From assembly GCA_015061245.1 (NCBI GenBank), contig SUWY01000007.1, forward strand, positions 1 to 64,000: a stretch of 64,000 bases of DNA, in the 5' to 3' direction. This document shows positions 28,833-38,906 of this stretch, piece after piece; the first letter of the stretch is position 1, and the number at the start of each line of letters is the position of its first letter. Origin of the DNA: Bacteroidales bacterium (GTDB lineage Bacteria; Bacteroidota; Bacteroidia; Bacteroidales; Marinifilaceae). Position numbers and translations under genes: made by a program. The notes below the pieces were generated by a model, which was not told where the DNA came from, did no database searches, and worked only from the letters and a program-made list of their open reading frames with translations.

Positions 28833-30107
28833 TTATATTATCTCAGCTACAACAAAGGTGCTTCCTCCAATGTAAATCATGTCGTTGGGCGAGGCCTGCT
28901 CTTTTGCTGCATTGAATGCCTCTGTTACAGTAGGGTAGCAGTTGCCCTTGAGTGAGAATTTTTTGCCAATCTCCATTAGTGAAACCTCGTCCATGGCCCT
29001 CTTGATCGATGGTTTGCAGAAGTAGTAAACGGCACTTTTAGGCAGCATTGATAGTACAGTCCGGATATCTTTGTCGTTCACCATGCCTATGACAATTCTC
29101 AAGGTTTCGTGTTGGTGGGACTCCATCTGTTTGACAAGATGAACAAAGGCTCCCGGATTGTGTCCTGTATCGCAGACGGTGTAGGGTTTCTCGTTTAGAA
29201 TCTGCCAGCGTCCCATTAAACGGGTATTTGTTACAACTTTCGCAATTCCCCGTATAATTGCATCCTGTTTAATGTTGAAGCCTCGCCCGTTAAGAGTGGC
29301 TATGGCTTGCAGGACGGTTGCAATGTTCTCGGTTTGGTATGTGCCTGAAAGTTCGCATTTTAGGTTACGGAAGTTTTCCCCTTGATTTGAGCAGTAGTTA
29401 TAGCTCCCGTCGCAATTTTCAGTGTAACTCCACTCTTTTGATGCAAAAGTTATGGGCGAGGCCTCGTCGATAGCTGTTTGCTGTAGTACGTGAGCATATT
29501 GTGGGTTGTGACTGCCCACAACAACCGGAATGTTCTGTTTGATAATACCGGCTTTTTCTGTTGCAATCTGCTCTAATGTATTGCCAAGTAAAGCTGTATG
29601 GTCAAGTGAGATATTGGTTATTACCGATAACTCGGGAGTAATTACATTTGTAGAGTCAAGACGTCCGCCAAGTCCTACTTCGATGATAGCAATATCGACC
29701 CCTTCTTCTGCAAACCAGCAGAATGCCATGGTCGAGGTCATTTCGAAGAATGATGGGTGAAGATTTTCGAAGAATTCACGATTCTCCTCCACGAAACGGG
29801 TAACATACTCTTCCGGAATCTCTTTGCCGTCTATCTTGATTCTTTCACGGAAATCTTTTAGATGTGGCGAGGTGTATAGAGCTGTTTTGTAGCCTGCTTC
29901 CTGAAAAATTGATGCCAACATGTGCGAAACCGACCCTTTGCCGTTGGTTCCGGCAACATGAATACACTTATATTTTCTGTGTGGATGGCCGAATCTGGAG
30001 TCCAAAATTGTAGAATTCTCTAAATCGGCTTTGTATGCAGATTTTCCTTCTCTTTGATACATTGGGAGTTGGCTGAAAAGCCACTCTGTGGTTTCTGTAT
30101 AGTTCAT
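28833..30107 (-). CDS. folC: Bifunctional folylpolyglutamate synthase / dihydrofolate synthase
   Basis: A 424-aa Mur-ligase-family enzyme that adds glutamate to dihydropteroate and tetrahydrofolate. The ATP-binding loop HVAGTNGKGSVSHMLASI is intact; SPHLKDFRERIKIDG and IIEVGLGGRLDSTNVI are the expected substrate and metal segments, and DTGHNPGAF lies in the C-terminal domain. Length is normal. It has its own -7 box (30137-30144) in the region divergent from thrS. Folate chemistry returns in the window with purU. Confidence 0.95.
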   Translation of the reverse strand: MNYTETTEWLFSQLPMYQREGKSAYKADLENSTILDSRFGHPHRKYKCIHVAGTNGKGSVSHMLASIFQEAGYKTALYTSPHLKDFRERIKIDGKEIPEEYVTRFVEENREFFENLHPSFFEMTSTMAFCWFAEEGVDIAIIEVGLGGRLDSTNVITPELSVITNISLDHTALLGNTLEQIATEKAGIIKQNIPVVVGSHNPQYAHVLQQTAIDEASPITFASKEWSYTENCDGSYNYCSNQGENFRNLKCELSGTYQTENIATVLQAIATLNGRGFNIKQDAIIRGIAKVVTNTRLMGRWQILNEKPYTVCDTGHNPGAFVHLVKQMESHQHETLRIVIGMVNDKDIRTVLSMLPKSAVYYFCKPSIKRAMDEVSLMEIGKKFSLKGNCYPTVTEAFNAAKEQASPNDMIYIGGSTFVVAEII

Positions 30108-30136
30108 TTTTTTAATGCTATCGTAAAATTTGTGGA

Positions 30137-30144
30137 CAAAATTA
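30137..30144 (-). promoter_or_regulatory. -7 promoter box of folC
   Basis: On the minus strand TAATTTTG, an exact TAnnTTTG match, lies 29 bp before the folC ATG. Confidence 0.5.
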
Positions 30145-30187
30145 GTATAAAAAACAGGTCAAGTGTACATTGGAATAGAAAAATAGT

Positions 30188-30195
30188 TATCTTTG
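30188..30195 (+). promoter_or_regulatory. -7 promoter box of thrS
   Basis: TATCTTTG lies 28 bp before the ATG at 30224. An ATTG 15 bp upstream is a poor -33 candidate because the spacing is short. Confidence 0.55.
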
Positions 30196-30223
30196 CGGTT
30201 CAGTTTGTAAAAGATTGAGAGTA

Positions 30224-32176
30224 ATGGTAAATATCAAATTTCCTGATGGTAATATCCGCGAATTTGAGAGCGGAGTTACAGGATTGGAGATTGCTAAGGC
30301 AATCAGTAATAAATTGGCAAAAGAGGCGCTGTCGGTTTCTGTTAATGGAGAGACCTGGGATTTGACACGCCCTATAAATAATGACGCAGAGATTAAGTTC
30401 TATACATGGGATGATGAGGAGGGACGTCACACATTCTGGCACACCTCTGCTCACCTACTAGCCGAGGCTTTGCAGCAGTTGTATCCAAACACAAAGTTCG
30501 GAATTGGTCCTGCAATCGAGAACGGATTCTACTACGACGTTGATCCTGGCGAGGGTGTGACATTGACCGATAAGGATTTGGATGTAATCGGAGCTAAAAT
30601 GTTGGAGCTTGCTCGTCAGAAGGAGCAGATGGTACGTATTGATGTGCCAAAATGTGAGGCTTTGGAGCACTTTGGTTCAATTAACGAAACCTATAAGGTA
30701 GAGTTGATTAATGACCTTGAGGATGGTACAATTACCTACTACAAGAATGGTACATTTACCGATTTGTGTCGCGGACCACACTTGCCTGATACATCATATA
30801 TCAAGGCTATTAAGTTGACAAGTCTTGCTGGTGCATACTGGCGTGGAGATGAGCACAATAAGATGCTTACTCGTATTTATGGAATCTCTTTCCCTAAGCA
30901 GCAGATGCTTACAGATTGGATTGCTATAATGGAGGAGGCTAAGAAGCGTGACCACCGTAAGATTGGTAAAGAGATGGAGCTTTTTGCTTTCTCAACCAAT
31001 GTAGGTCAGGGCTTGCCATTGTGGTTGCCAAAGGGAACCATGTTGCGTGACCGTCTTGAGACCTTCTTGCGTAAAGTACAGAAGCAGTATGGTTATCAGC
31101 AGGTAATCACTCCACATATTGGAAATGTGAATCTTTATAAAACTTCAGGTCACTACCAAAAGTATGGAAAGGATAGCTTCCAGGTAATCACCACTCCACA
31201 AGAGGGCGAGGAGTTTATGCTAAAACCAATGAACTGTCCTCACCACTGTGAGATATTTAAGACAAAACCTCGCTCATATAAGGATCTTCCAATCCGTTTT
31301 GCAGAGTTTGGAACCGTATATCGTTATGAGCAGAGTGGAGAGTTGCATGGATTGACTCGCGTGCGTGGATTTACCCAGGATGATGCGCACTTGTTCTGTA
31401 TGCCGGAGCAGATCAAGGATGAGTTCAAGAAGGTAATTGATATTATCTTTATCATCTTTAAGGCTTTGAATTTCTCAGAGTTTACCGCTCAGGTATCTTT
31501 GCGTGATCCAAATAATACAGAGAAGTATATTGGAAGCGATGAGAACTGGGAGAAGGCTGAGCGTGCAATTATCGAGGCTGCCGAGGAGAAGGGATTGAAG
31601 ACTGTTGTTGAGTATGGCGAGGCTGCGTTCTATGGTCCTAAGTTGGACTTCATGATCAAGGATGCAATTGGTCGTAAGTGGCAGTTGGGAACAATTCAGG
31701 TTGACTACAACTTGCCTGAGCGTTTCGGATTGGAGTATACCGGTGCAGATAACTTGAAGCACAGACCGGTAATGATTCACCGTGCCCCATTCGGTAGTAT
31801 GGAGCGTTTTGTTGCAGTGCTTATTGAGCATACAGGAGGTAAGTTCCCATTGTGGTTAACACCTGAGCAGGCAATTATTTTGCCAATCAGTGAGAAGTAC
31901 AATGAGTATGCTCACCAAATTGCAAATGCAATGAATATGGCAGATGTGAGAGTCTCTGTTGATGATCGTAACGAGAAGATAGGAAGAAAGATTCGTGATA
32001 ACGAGTTGAAGAAGATTCCATATATGCTCATCGTTGGAGAGAACGAGGCTGCTGCCAATAGTGTCTCTGTTCGCCGTCAGGGTGAGGGAGATAAGGGAGT
32101 TATGAGCATTGATGAGTTTATTAAGTTGATAAACGATGAGGTTGATGCTCAAACAAAGAGTTTGTATAGTTTTTAA
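30224..32176 (+). CDS. thrS: Threonine--tRNA ligase
   Basis: A 650-aa protein that charges tRNA-Thr. Domains in order: N-terminal TGS ([17 protein letters not shown]), the editing domain with [11 protein letters not shown] and the [12 protein letters not shown] metal motif, the class II catalytic core ([37 protein letters not shown]) and the C-terminal anticodon-binding domain. Length is normal. The start is the ATG at 30224; an in-frame TTG 9 bp earlier is less likely. It heads the conserved thrS-infC-rpmI-rplT cluster. Confidence 0.96.
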   Translation: MVNIKFPDGNIREFESGVTGLEIAKAISNKLAKEALSVSVNGETWDLTRPINNDAEIKFYTWDDEEGRHTFWHTSAHLLAEALQQLYPNTKFGIGPAIENGFYYDVDPGEGVTLTDKDLDVIGAKMLELARQKEQMVRIDVPKCEALEHFGSINETYKVELINDLEDGTITYYKNGTFTDLCRGPHLPDTSYIKAIKLTSLAGAYWRGDEHNKMLTRIYGISFPKQQMLTDWIAIMEEAKKRDHRKIGKEMELFAFSTNVGQGLPLWLPKGTMLRDRLETFLRKVQKQYGYQQVITPHIGNVNLYKTSGHYQKYGKDSFQVITTPQEGEEFMLKPMNCPHHCEIFKTKPRSYKDLPIRFAEFGTVYRYEQSGELHGLTRVRGFTQDDAHLFCMPEQIKDEFKKVIDIIFIIFKALNFSEFTAQVSLRDPNNTEKYIGSDENWEKAERAIIEAAEEKGLKTVVEYGEAAFYGPKLDFMIKDAIGRKWQLGTIQVDYNLPERFGLEYTGADNLKHRPVMIHRAPFGSMERFVAVLIEHTGGKFPLWLTPEQAIILPISEKYNEYAHQIANAMNMADVRVSVDDRNEKIGRKIRDNELKKIPYMLIVGENEAAANSVSVRRQGEGDKGVMSIDEFIKLINDEVDAQTKSLYSF

Positions 32177-32186
32177 TAAAAATAGT

Positions 32187-32193
32187 AAGGAGG
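32187..32193 (+). promoter_or_regulatory. Misplaced strong Shine-Dalgarno sequence upstream of infC
   Basis: AAGGAGG lies 18 nt before the infC ATG, too far for normal initiation. An in-frame TAG at 32200-32202 rules out an earlier infC start. An AUU codon at 32198, in another frame, has near-normal spacing to it. Confidence 0.5.
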
Positions 32194-32211
32194 TTTAATT
32201 AGCAAAAAAGA

Positions 32212-32757
32212 ATGGTGGAGTTTAACAAAGGCCGCAACAATCAAGTGGGAAAAGAGCCACAACACAGAATTAATGAAATGATTCATGCTACACAAGTACG
32301 TGTAGTTGGTGATGAGATTGAGTCTGCAGTCTATCCTTTGCGTCAGGCGTTAGCCATGGCCGATGAGATGGGATTGGATTTGGTTGAGATATCACCCAAT
32401 GCAAATCCCCCAGTATGTCGAATTATCGACTATAGTAAGTTTCTTTATCAGTTGAAGAAGAAACAGAAAGAGATTAAGGCTAAGAGTGTAAAGGTGGTTG
32501 TAAAGGAGATTCGTTTCGGACCTCAGACTGATGATCACGATTTCAATTTCAAAGTGAAGCATGCTCAAGAGTTCCTGCAAGAGGGTGCAAAGGTGCGAGC
32601 TTATGTATTCTTCAAAGGACGTTCTATTTTGTTTAAAGATCAGGGAACAGATTTGCTTACCCGATTCATAGCAGCATTGGAGGACTATGGAAAGTTGGAG
32701 TCTGAGCCAAGACTTGAGGGTAAGAAGATGTTCGTTATGATTGCTCCAAAGAAATAG
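32212..32757 (+). CDS. infC: Translation initiation factor IF-3
   Basis: A 181-aa protein with both IF-3 domains: N-terminal ([36 protein letters not shown]), the basic linker ([20 protein letters not shown]) and C-terminal ([30 protein letters not shown]). The N-terminus has about 15 extra residues before the conserved QHRINE block. It starts at ATG 32212, 35 bp after thrS. infC is autoregulated through a rare start codon in many bacteria; here the start is a plain ATG but the Shine-Dalgarno position is odd. Confidence 0.95.
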   Translation: MVEFNKGRNNQVGKEPQHRINEMIHATQVRVVGDEIESAVYPLRQALAMADEMGLDLVEISPNANPPVCRIIDYSKFLYQLKKKQKEIKAKSVKVVVKEIRFGPQTDDHDFNFKVKHAQEFLQEGAKVRAYVFFKGRSILFKDQGTDLLTRFIAALEDYGKLESEPRLEGKKMFVMIAPKK

Positions 32758-32818
32758 AGAAGGTCTGAGCGATAATGTCGCCTGTAAGTATATATTAACT
32801 ATCTAAATTGAAGAGAAG

Positions 32819-33013
32819 ATGCCAAAAATGAAGACCGTAAGTAGCGCTAAAAAGCGTTTCGCTATTACCGCTACTGGTAAATTTAAAAGAAAACACGCTT
32901 TCAAAAGTCACATTTTGACTAAGAAAACTACAAAACAAAAGAGAAATCTTACCAACTCAGCAACCGTTCACGGAGATAACGTAGCTTCTGTAAGAGCAAT
33001 GTTGTGCATGTAA
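32819..33013 (+). CDS. rpmI: 50S ribosomal protein bL35
   Basis: A 64-aa basic protein, [20 protein letters not shown] with the [20 protein letters not shown] stretch typical of bL35. It lies between infC and rplT in the conserved translation cluster, with 61- and 87-bp gaps. Confidence 0.96.
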   Translation: MPKMKTVSSAKKRFAITATGKFKRKHAFKSHILTKKTTKQKRNLTNSATVHGDNVASVRAMLCM

Positions 33014-33037
33014 TTGGTTCAAACTAACTTAATTTAT

Positions 33038-33074
33038 TAACCCGGATGAGAGTATTAAGTTCGTTGAGAAACGA
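33038..33074 (+). other. Structured leader upstream of rplT
   Basis: The rpmI-rplT gap of 87 bp contains a short hairpin TCGTT-GAGA-AACGA (33061-33074) with a GNRA-type loop. It may take part in bL20 autoregulation; this is inference. Confidence 0.3.
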
Positions 33075-33100
33075 CGCTTTCATTCAAAAAACGAAAAATT

Positions 33101-33454
33101 ATGCCAAGAGCAAAAAACGCGGTGGCTTCAAGAGCCCGTAGAAAAAAGGTTTTAAAAGAGACCAGAGGATACTTTGGTTCAAGATCAAATGTCTGGACCG
33201 TTGCGAAAAATACCTATGAGAAGGGATTAACATACGCATTCCGTGACAGACGTAAAAAGAAATCCGAGTTCCGTGCATTGTGGATTCAAAGAATCAACGC
33301 TGCAGTGAGAATGGAGGGAATGTCTTACTCTCAATTTATGGGATTGGTTCACAAGATGGATATCGGTATGAATCGTAAGGTTCTTGCTGATTTGGCTATG
33401 AACCAGCCTGAGGCTTTCGCAGCTATTATCGCAAAGGTAAAAGCACAAGCTTAA
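33101..33454 (+). CDS. rplT: 50S ribosomal protein bL20
   Basis: A 117-aa protein of standard length: [35 protein letters not shown], then [20 protein letters not shown] and the C-terminal globular part. It is essential for early 50S assembly and in many bacteria represses its own operon by binding the leader. It is the last gene of the cluster, closed by a strong terminator. Confidence 0.97.
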   Translation: MPRAKNAVASRARRKKVLKETRGYFGSRSNVWTVAKNTYEKGLTYAFRDRRKKKSEFRALWIQRINAAVRMEGMSYSQFMGLVHKMDIGMNRKVLADLAMNQPEAFAAIIAKVKAQA

Positions 33455-33490
33455 GAGAATTTGAAAAACTTACAGTGACCTTTATAATTA

Positions 33491-33517
33491 AGACCGGCTT
33501 AGTGCCGGTCTTTTTTT
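33491..33517 (+). terminator. Intrinsic terminator of the thrS-infC-rpmI-rplT cluster
   Basis: AGACCGGC (33491-33498), loop TTAGT, GCCGGTCT (33504-33511), then six more T residues. Perfect 8-bp GC-rich stem. Confidence 0.93.
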
Positions 33518-33589
33518 GCCTAAAAATAGGTGCTATTGGTGAAATATTTCTAAATTTGTACTTTTAGAAAATATAAGTTTGGATAGAGT

Positions 33590-34312
33590 ATGAAAGTAGC
33601 ACTATTGGGATATGGAAAGATGGGGCAAATGATTGCCGGAATCTTGGAGGAACAAGGACATGAAGTTGTTTTAAAGGTTGATATAGACAATAGAGATATA
33701 GTAACAAATGAGGAGTTGAAGATGGCAGACGTGGCAATTGAGTTTTCAATGCCGAAGGTTGCTGTCGAGAACTATAAGTGGTGTTTTGATTGCGGAGTGC
33801 CGGTAGTTTCAGGAACAACGGGCTGGTTGGAGCGTTGGGATGAGGTTATCAACTACTGCAATGAAAAGCAGGGCGGATTTTTCTATGCATCGAATTACAG
33901 CATTGGAGTTAATATCTTCTTCCATCTTAACAAAGTATTGGCAAAGGTTATGTCCAATTTTAAGGAGTATGGAATTACGCTTGATGAGACTCACCATGTT
34001 CATAAGTTGGATGCACCAAGCGGTACTGCAATAACGATTGCCGAGGGAATTTTGGAGAATCATGATGGGTATGCTAAATGGGCATTGAATGATGGAAAAG
34101 AGATTTTGGAAAGCGAACTTCCGATAACTGCTCATCGTATAGGAGAGGTGCCCGGCATTCATAAGGTGACATATAAGTCAGGAGTGGATGAAATATCTAT
34201 TGAGCACTCTGCATACTCTCGTGAAGGTTTTGCTAAAGGGGCTGTAGCTGCCGCTCAGTTTATGGTAGGAAAGAGCGGAGTGTTCTCGATGGATGATTTG
34301 TTGAAATTTTAA
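33590..34312 (+). CDS. dapB: 4-hydroxy-tetrahydrodipicolinate reductase
   Basis: A 240-aa enzyme of lysine/diaminopimelate synthesis. The N-terminal nucleotide-binding loop is GYGKMGQMIAGILEEQGHEV; SGTTGW and ASNYSIGVNIFF follow; the signature HHVHKLDAPSGTA holds the catalytic His and Lys. Length is normal for Bacteroidota. Its TAA overlaps the ATG of lepB by 1 bp, so the two are translationally coupled. Confidence 0.96.
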   Translation: MKVALLGYGKMGQMIAGILEEQGHEVVLKVDIDNRDIVTNEELKMADVAIEFSMPKVAVENYKWCFDCGVPVVSGTTGWLERWDEVINYCNEKQGGFFYASNYSIGVNIFFHLNKVLAKVMSNFKEYGITLDETHHVHKLDAPSGTAITIAEGILENHDGYAKWALNDGKEILESELPITAHRIGEVPGIHKVTYKSGVDEISIEHSAYSREGFAKGAVAAAQFMVGKSGVFSMDDLLKF

Positions 34313-35682
34313 TGGTTTACAGTATGCTTAAACATGTAAAACCTGTAGCTTGGGTTAAATTTTCGATAGTAACGCTTTTGTATCTGCTATGGGCATTGTG
34401 GGCTCAGAGTTGGTTGATGTTGATATTGCTTCCTGTTATATTCGATTGGTATATAACCAAAAAGGTGAATTGGACCTTTTGGAAAAAGCGAGGAGTTAAG
34501 AGACAGACAAAGACAGTGGAGTGGGTTGATGCCATTATCTTTGCAGTTGTTGTTACCACTATAATCAGGATATTTTTATTTGAGGCATATACAATCCCAA
34601 CATCTTCGATGGAGAAATCGATGATGGTTGGAGACTACCTGTTTGTGAGTAAAGTGGCTTATGGTCCTAAGATTCCAAATACCCCAATCGCTATGCCATT
34701 TGTTCACAATACAATGCCTTTTACCAAATCAACAAAGTCATACTCTGAGTTGATAAAGTGGCCATACAAGCGAATTGCCGGTTTTGGTGATGTGGAGAGA
34801 AATGATATTGTTGTGTTTAACTTTCCTACAGGGGACACTGTTATTATAGGGGCGGAGAATCCCGATTATTATGCCCAGATGCGAGGTTTGGCGGACTACT
34901 ACAATATATCTCATAGTGAGGCTCGTAAATTGATACATGAACGTGCTGAGGTTATTGCACGTCCGGTAGATAAGCGTGAACACTATATCAAGCGTTGCGT
35001 GGGTTTGCCGGGAGATACATTAACCTATGTAGATGGTCAGTTGTATGTGGATGGACAAAAGGCAGAGAATCCTGAAAATATGCAGTACAACTATATTGTA
35101 AAGACCAATGGAACCCCGCTAAATAAGATGCGTTTAAAAGAGATGGGAGTCTCTTACGATGATATGAGCGGAAATACCGGTTCAGTATACAATTTGCCAT
35201 TAACAGGAGAGATGGTTGACAAGTTAAAGAGATTTACAAATGTGAATAGTGTAGAGCGAGTTGTTTTGAGTGAGCCCTCGCCCGATGTCTTCCCGTTTGA
35301 TACCCTAAACTTTAAGTGGGCAACCGATAATTTCGGGCCATTGTATATTCCGGAAAAGGGTGCTACTGTAAAGTTGACTCCGCAGAATATTGCTCTTTAT
35401 GAGAGAATTATAGGAGTGTATGAGGAGAATGATTTGAAGATAAAAGATGGAGTTATCTATATTAATGGAGAGCCTGCTGATTCATATACATTTAAGATGA
35501 ATTACTATTGGATGATGGGAGATAATCGTCATGGCTCTGCTGACTCTAGATTCTGGGGGTTTGTTCCTGAGGATCATGTTGTAGGAAAGGCGTGGATTGT
35601 TTGGTTCTCGCTTGATAAAGATAACTCATTCTTAAAGGCAGTTCGATGGAATCGCCTTTTTAAGGGTGCAGATAAGTTGTAA
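34312..35682 (+). CDS. lepB: Signal peptidase I
   Basis: A 456-aa inner-membrane serine protease that removes Sec signal peptides. Two N-terminal hydrophobic segments and a third near residue 75-92 anchor it. The catalytic serine is S99 in IPTSSMEKSM and the lysine K227 in HYIKRCVGLPGDT; GDNRHGSADSRFWGFV is the late conserved box. It is longer than the E. coli enzyme because of an insertion between the two catalytic boxes, as is common in Bacteroidetes. The start is either 34312 or the ATG at 34324. Confidence 0.94.
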   Translation: MVYSMLKHVKPVAWVKFSIVTLLYLLWALWAQSWLMLILLPVIFDWYITKKVNWTFWKKRGVKRQTKTVEWVDAIIFAVVVTTIIRIFLFEAYTIPTSSMEKSMMVGDYLFVSKVAYGPKIPNTPIAMPFVHNTMPFTKSTKSYSELIKWPYKRIAGFGDVERNDIVVFNFPTGDTVIIGAENPDYYAQMRGLADYYNISHSEARKLIHERAEVIARPVDKREHYIKRCVGLPGDTLTYVDGQLYVDGQKAENPENMQYNYIVKTNGTPLNKMRLKEMGVSYDDMSGNTGSVYNLPLTGEMVDKLKRFTNVNSVERVVLSEPSPDVFPFDTLNFKWATDNFGPLYIPEKGATVKLTPQNIALYERIIGVYEENDLKIKDGVIYINGEPADSYTFKMNYYWMMGDNRHGSADSRFWGFVPEDHVVGKAWIVWFSLDKDNSFLKAVRWNRLFKGADKL

Positions 35683-35699
35683 TTAAATACCCATTGATT

Positions 35700-36248
35700 A
35701 TGAGTAGAACATATATCTTTATGGCCGATGGTTTCGAAGATTTGGAGGCCCTTTCGGTTGTTGATGTGTTCCGTAGAGCGGAGCAGGAGATTGTAATGGT
35801 ATCAATAAATGATACATTGAGTGTAACAAGTTCGCATGGTGTGACCATCCAGGCAGATGCATTATTGAGTGATATTGATGCAAGTGATGCGCTTTTGTTG
35901 GTTTTCCCGGGAGGAATGCCCGGAGCCAAGAATTTGGCAGAGTGTGAGCCATTAATGCAAATTATGCAGCGCCACTTTGATGAGGGTAAGCGTATAGGTG
36001 CAATATGTGCAGCTCCTGCATTGGTGTTGAGTAAATTGCAGTGCGATGAGAAGATGCAGATGACTTGTTATCCTGGATTTGAGCCGATGGCAACAAATGG
36101 AGATATGGTTGATGAGGGTGTTGTTATTGATGGTCGTGTAACAACTGCACAGGGCCCTGGTTTTGCAGTCGATTTTGCTTTGACTTTGTTGGCGCAGATA
36201 GCATCGCCTGATCATGCAGAGCAAGTTGCAGAGGGAATGTTAATATGA
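35700..36248 (+). CDS. DJ-1/PfpI family protein
   Basis: A protein of about 182 aa. The family opening IFMADGFEDLEALSVVDV carries the conserved acidic residue, and the nucleophile-elbow cysteine lies in RIGAICAAPALVLSKL. Closest in layout to the DJ-1/YajL/ThiJ subgroup (glyoxalase-, deglycase- or chaperone-type activities reported for relatives). The start is the ATG at 35700; an in-frame TTG 6 bp earlier is ignored. The stop overlaps the birA start by 4 bp. Confidence 0.88.
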   Translation: MSRTYIFMADGFEDLEALSVVDVFRRAEQEIVMVSINDTLSVTSSHGVTIQADALLSDIDASDALLLVFPGGMPGAKNLAECEPLMQIMQRHFDEGKRIGAICAAPALVLSKLQCDEKMQMTCYPGFEPMATNGDMVDEGVVIDGRVTTAQGPGFAVDFALTLLAQIASPDHAEQVAEGMLI

Positions 36249-36982
36249 TATTTAATTATATAGAGTTGCCCGAGGCTGCATCGACAAATAGCGTTGCAGC
36301 TTCGGGCAATTTTGCTTCCAATAGTGTGATTTTTACCATGTGTCAAACTGCAGGTAGGGGTTGTGGTAAAAATAGTTGGGAGTGTGAGCCCGGTAAAAAT
36401 ATTGCCATGACTATGGTTATAGGAGATGTTGGAGTTGCTGTTCAAAGCCAATTTGCAATATCAATGGCAGTAGCTTTGGGGTGTTATGACTACGTTTCAC
36501 AATATGTGGATGGGTGCTCGGTAAAGTGGCCTAATGATATTTATGTTGGTGATAGAAAAATTGCAGGTATTCTTATTGAGCACTCTGTTGCGGGGGCGAC
36601 CTTATCGCGCTCTTTGTGTGGTGTAGGTCTGAATATTAATCAGGAGGTTTTCTGTTCCGATGCCCCGAATCCTGTTTCGTTAAAGCAGTTGACAGGCATT
36701 GATTATGATGTAAGGAGCGAGTTGCATAAGTTGGTTGAGGCTATAGCTCTTCGGTTGTTATGCGCTTCAGATTATAATGCTTTACGGAACGATTTTATGG
36801 CTCATCTATATCGCAATGGCGGTCTTTATGGATGGCGTGATTCTGATGGCGAATTTGTGGCTGCTATTCATGGGGTTGATGATTATGGCCGTTTACAACT
36901 TCTTCTTTCTGATGGTAATATCCGCACATACGGATTTAAAGAGATACGTTATATAGGTGCTCCGAATAGTTTTGATAAATAG
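36245..36982 (+). CDS. birA: Biotin--[acetyl-CoA carboxylase] ligase
   Basis: A 245-aa monofunctional biotin protein ligase that attaches biotin to carboxyl-carrier proteins. The adenylate-binding motif [20 protein letters not shown] replaces the usual GRGRxGxxW with GRGCGKNSW; the catalytic [20 protein letters not shown] is standard. It lacks the N-terminal helix-turn-helix, so it cannot act as a BirA-type repressor. ATGA overlap with the DJ-1 gene. Confidence 0.92.
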   Translation: MIFNYIELPEAASTNSVAASGNFASNSVIFTMCQTAGRGCGKNSWECEPGKNIAMTMVIGDVGVAVQSQFAISMAVALGCYDYVSQYVDGCSVKWPNDIYVGDRKIAGILIEHSVAGATLSRSLCGVGLNINQEVFCSDAPNPVSLKQLTGIDYDVRSELHKLVEAIALRLLCASDYNALRNDFMAHLYRNGGLYGWRDSDGEFVAAIHGVDDYGRLQLLLSDGNIRTYGFKEIRYIGAPNSFDK

Positions 36983-37005
36983 ATACATTTTCAAGGAATT
37001 TTTAT

Positions 37006-37013
37006 TACCTTTA
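37006..37013 (+). promoter_or_regulatory. Possible -7 box of the parE operon
   Basis: TACCTTTA differs from TAnnTTTG at the last base only and lies 19 bp before the parE ATG. Confidence 0.35.
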
Positions 37014-37032
37014 CCCCAATAATGGTGTTTCT

Positions 37033-38898
37033 ATGGAGCAAAATAATTATACAGAAGATTCGATACGAACTTTGGAGTGGGCGGAGCATATACGCATCCG
37101 TCCCGGTATGTATATTGGTAAATTGGGCGATGGCTCAGCCCCCGATGACGGTATCTATATTTTAGTAAAAGAGGTTGTCGATAACTCTATCGACGAGTTT
37201 GCTATGGGAGCCGGTAAGGAGATTCGAGTTGCAGTGGAGGAGCGTACAGTGACTGTTCGAGATTTTGGACGAGGTATCCCATTAGGTAAGGTGGTCGATG
37301 TCTCATCAAAGATGAATACAGGAGGAAAGTATGACTCATCGGTATTCCAAAAGTCGGTAGGTTTGAACGGTGTGGGTATTAAGGCTGTAAATGCTTTGAG
37401 CGAGAGTTTTGAGATTCAATCATTTCGTGATGGTGAGACCAAGTATGCCCGTTTTTGCCGTGGTGTATTGGTAGAGGAGCGTGATATAGAACCAACAACT
37501 GAGCCAAATGGAACTAAAGTTACATTTATTGCCGATAAAGAGATCTTCTTGAAGTATAGATATATGGTTGAGTATCTGGAGACAATGATGCGCAACTATG
37601 CATATCTGAATTCAGGATTGACCATGAATTTTAATGGTCAGAAGTTCGTTTCGCGTCATGGATTGTATGATTTGCTCTCAGAGACAATGGATGAGGAGGG
37701 ATTGTATCCGATTATCTATTTAAAAGGACATGATATTGAGTTGGCTCTGACTCATGGTAAACACTATGGTGAAACTTACTACTCATTTGTTAATGGACAG
37801 CATACAACGTTAGGTGGAACCCATCAGGCTGCCTTTCGTGAGGCAATTGCAAAGACAATTAAGGAGTTCTATAAGAAGGATTTTGATATGTCCGATATTA
37901 GAACTTCAGTTATTGGAGCAATAAGTATTCGTGTTCAAGAGCCTGTGTTTGAGTCGCAGACCAAGACAAAGCTCGGTTCTAAGTATATGGCGCCCGTAAA
38001 ACCGGAGGATCAAGATACAACAACTACACCTACAGTCCGTAACTTTATTATGGATTTTGTAGCGCGTGAGTTGGATAACTATCTGCATAGAAATCCCGAT
38101 GTTGCCGAGGTACTGCTTAAAAAGATTCAAGATACTGAGCGTGAGCGTAAGGCAATGAGCGGAGTGCAGAAACTTGCACGTGAAAGAGCGAAACAGGTAA
38201 GTTTTGTAAATAAGAAGTTGCGTGATTGTCGTGTCCACTACAATACAAAGAATGAGTTGGCGAATGAGTCATCGATATTTATTACCGAGGGAAACTCTGC
38301 AAGTGGTTCTATTACAAAATCGCGCGATGTAAATACTCAGGCGGTATTCAGTTTGCGAGGTAAACCATATAACTCTTACGGTCAAACCAAGAAGGTGGTT
38401 TACGAAAATGAGGAGTTTAATATGCTTCAGGCTGCATTGAATATTGAGGACGGTCTGGATGGATTGCGTTACAACAAGGTTATTATTGCTACCGATGCCG
38501 ATGTTGATGGAATGCACATCAGACTATTGCTTTTGACCTTCTTCTTGCAGTTCTTCCCCGATTTGATAAGAACCGGCCATGTATATATTTTGCAAACACC
38601 TCTATTCCGTGTTCGTAACAAGAAGGTTACAAAGTATTGTTACTCAGATAGTGAACGTGAAGAGGCGATTAAAGCATTGGGACCTCGCCCGGAAATCACA
38701 CGATTCAAAGGATTAGGAGAGATTAACCCCGATGAGTTCCGTGGTTTTATTGGCAAGGATATTCGTTTAGAGCCGGTACGCCTGAGCAAAGGTGAGGCGT
38801 ACGATGATATTCTTGAGTATTATATGGGAAAGAATACTCCTGAGCGTCAGGATTTTATTATAAATAACCTCTATATTGAGGAGGATGAACTTCGTTAG
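37033..38898 (+). CDS. parE: DNA topoisomerase IV subunit B
   Basis: A 621-aa type IIA topoisomerase ATPase subunit. GHKL ATPase: [26 protein letters not shown] and [15 protein letters not shown]. The TOPRIM domain has [17 protein letters not shown] and the metal-binding [15 protein letters not shown]; in most relatives the first motif reads EGDSA. The short length without the gyrase-specific insertion favours ParE over GyrB. parC begins 8 bp after the stop. Confidence 0.92.
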   Translation: MEQNNYTEDSIRTLEWAEHIRIRPGMYIGKLGDGSAPDDGIYILVKEVVDNSIDEFAMGAGKEIRVAVEERTVTVRDFGRGIPLGKVVDVSSKMNTGGKYDSSVFQKSVGLNGVGIKAVNALSESFEIQSFRDGETKYARFCRGVLVEERDIEPTTEPNGTKVTFIADKEIFLKYRYMVEYLETMMRNYAYLNSGLTMNFNGQKFVSRHGLYDLLSETMDEEGLYPIIYLKGHDIELALTHGKHYGETYYSFVNGQHTTLGGTHQAAFREAIAKTIKEFYKKDFDMSDIRTSVIGAISIRVQEPVFESQTKTKLGSKYMAPVKPEDQDTTTTPTVRNFIMDFVARELDNYLHRNPDVAEVLLKKIQDTERERKAMSGVQKLARERAKQVSFVNKKLRDCRVHYNTKNELANESSIFITEGNSASGSITKSRDVNTQAVFSLRGKPYNSYGQTKKVVYENEEFNMLQAALNIEDGLDGLRYNKVIIATDADVDGMHIRLLLLTFFLQFFPDLIRTGHVYILQTPLFRVRNKKVTKYCYSDSEREEAIKALGPRPEITRFKGLGEINPDEFRGFIGKDIRLEPVRLSKGEAYDDILEYYMGKNTPERQDFIINNLYIEEDELR

Positions 38899-38906
38899 TT
38901 AATGTT

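Noticed and set aside
32198..32281. Frameshift in infC as the explanation for the odd Shine-Dalgarno spacing
   Set aside because: The infC frame from 32212 contains all conserved IF-3 blocks without interruption, so no sequence error is needed; the AUU frame is recorded as a hypothesis only.
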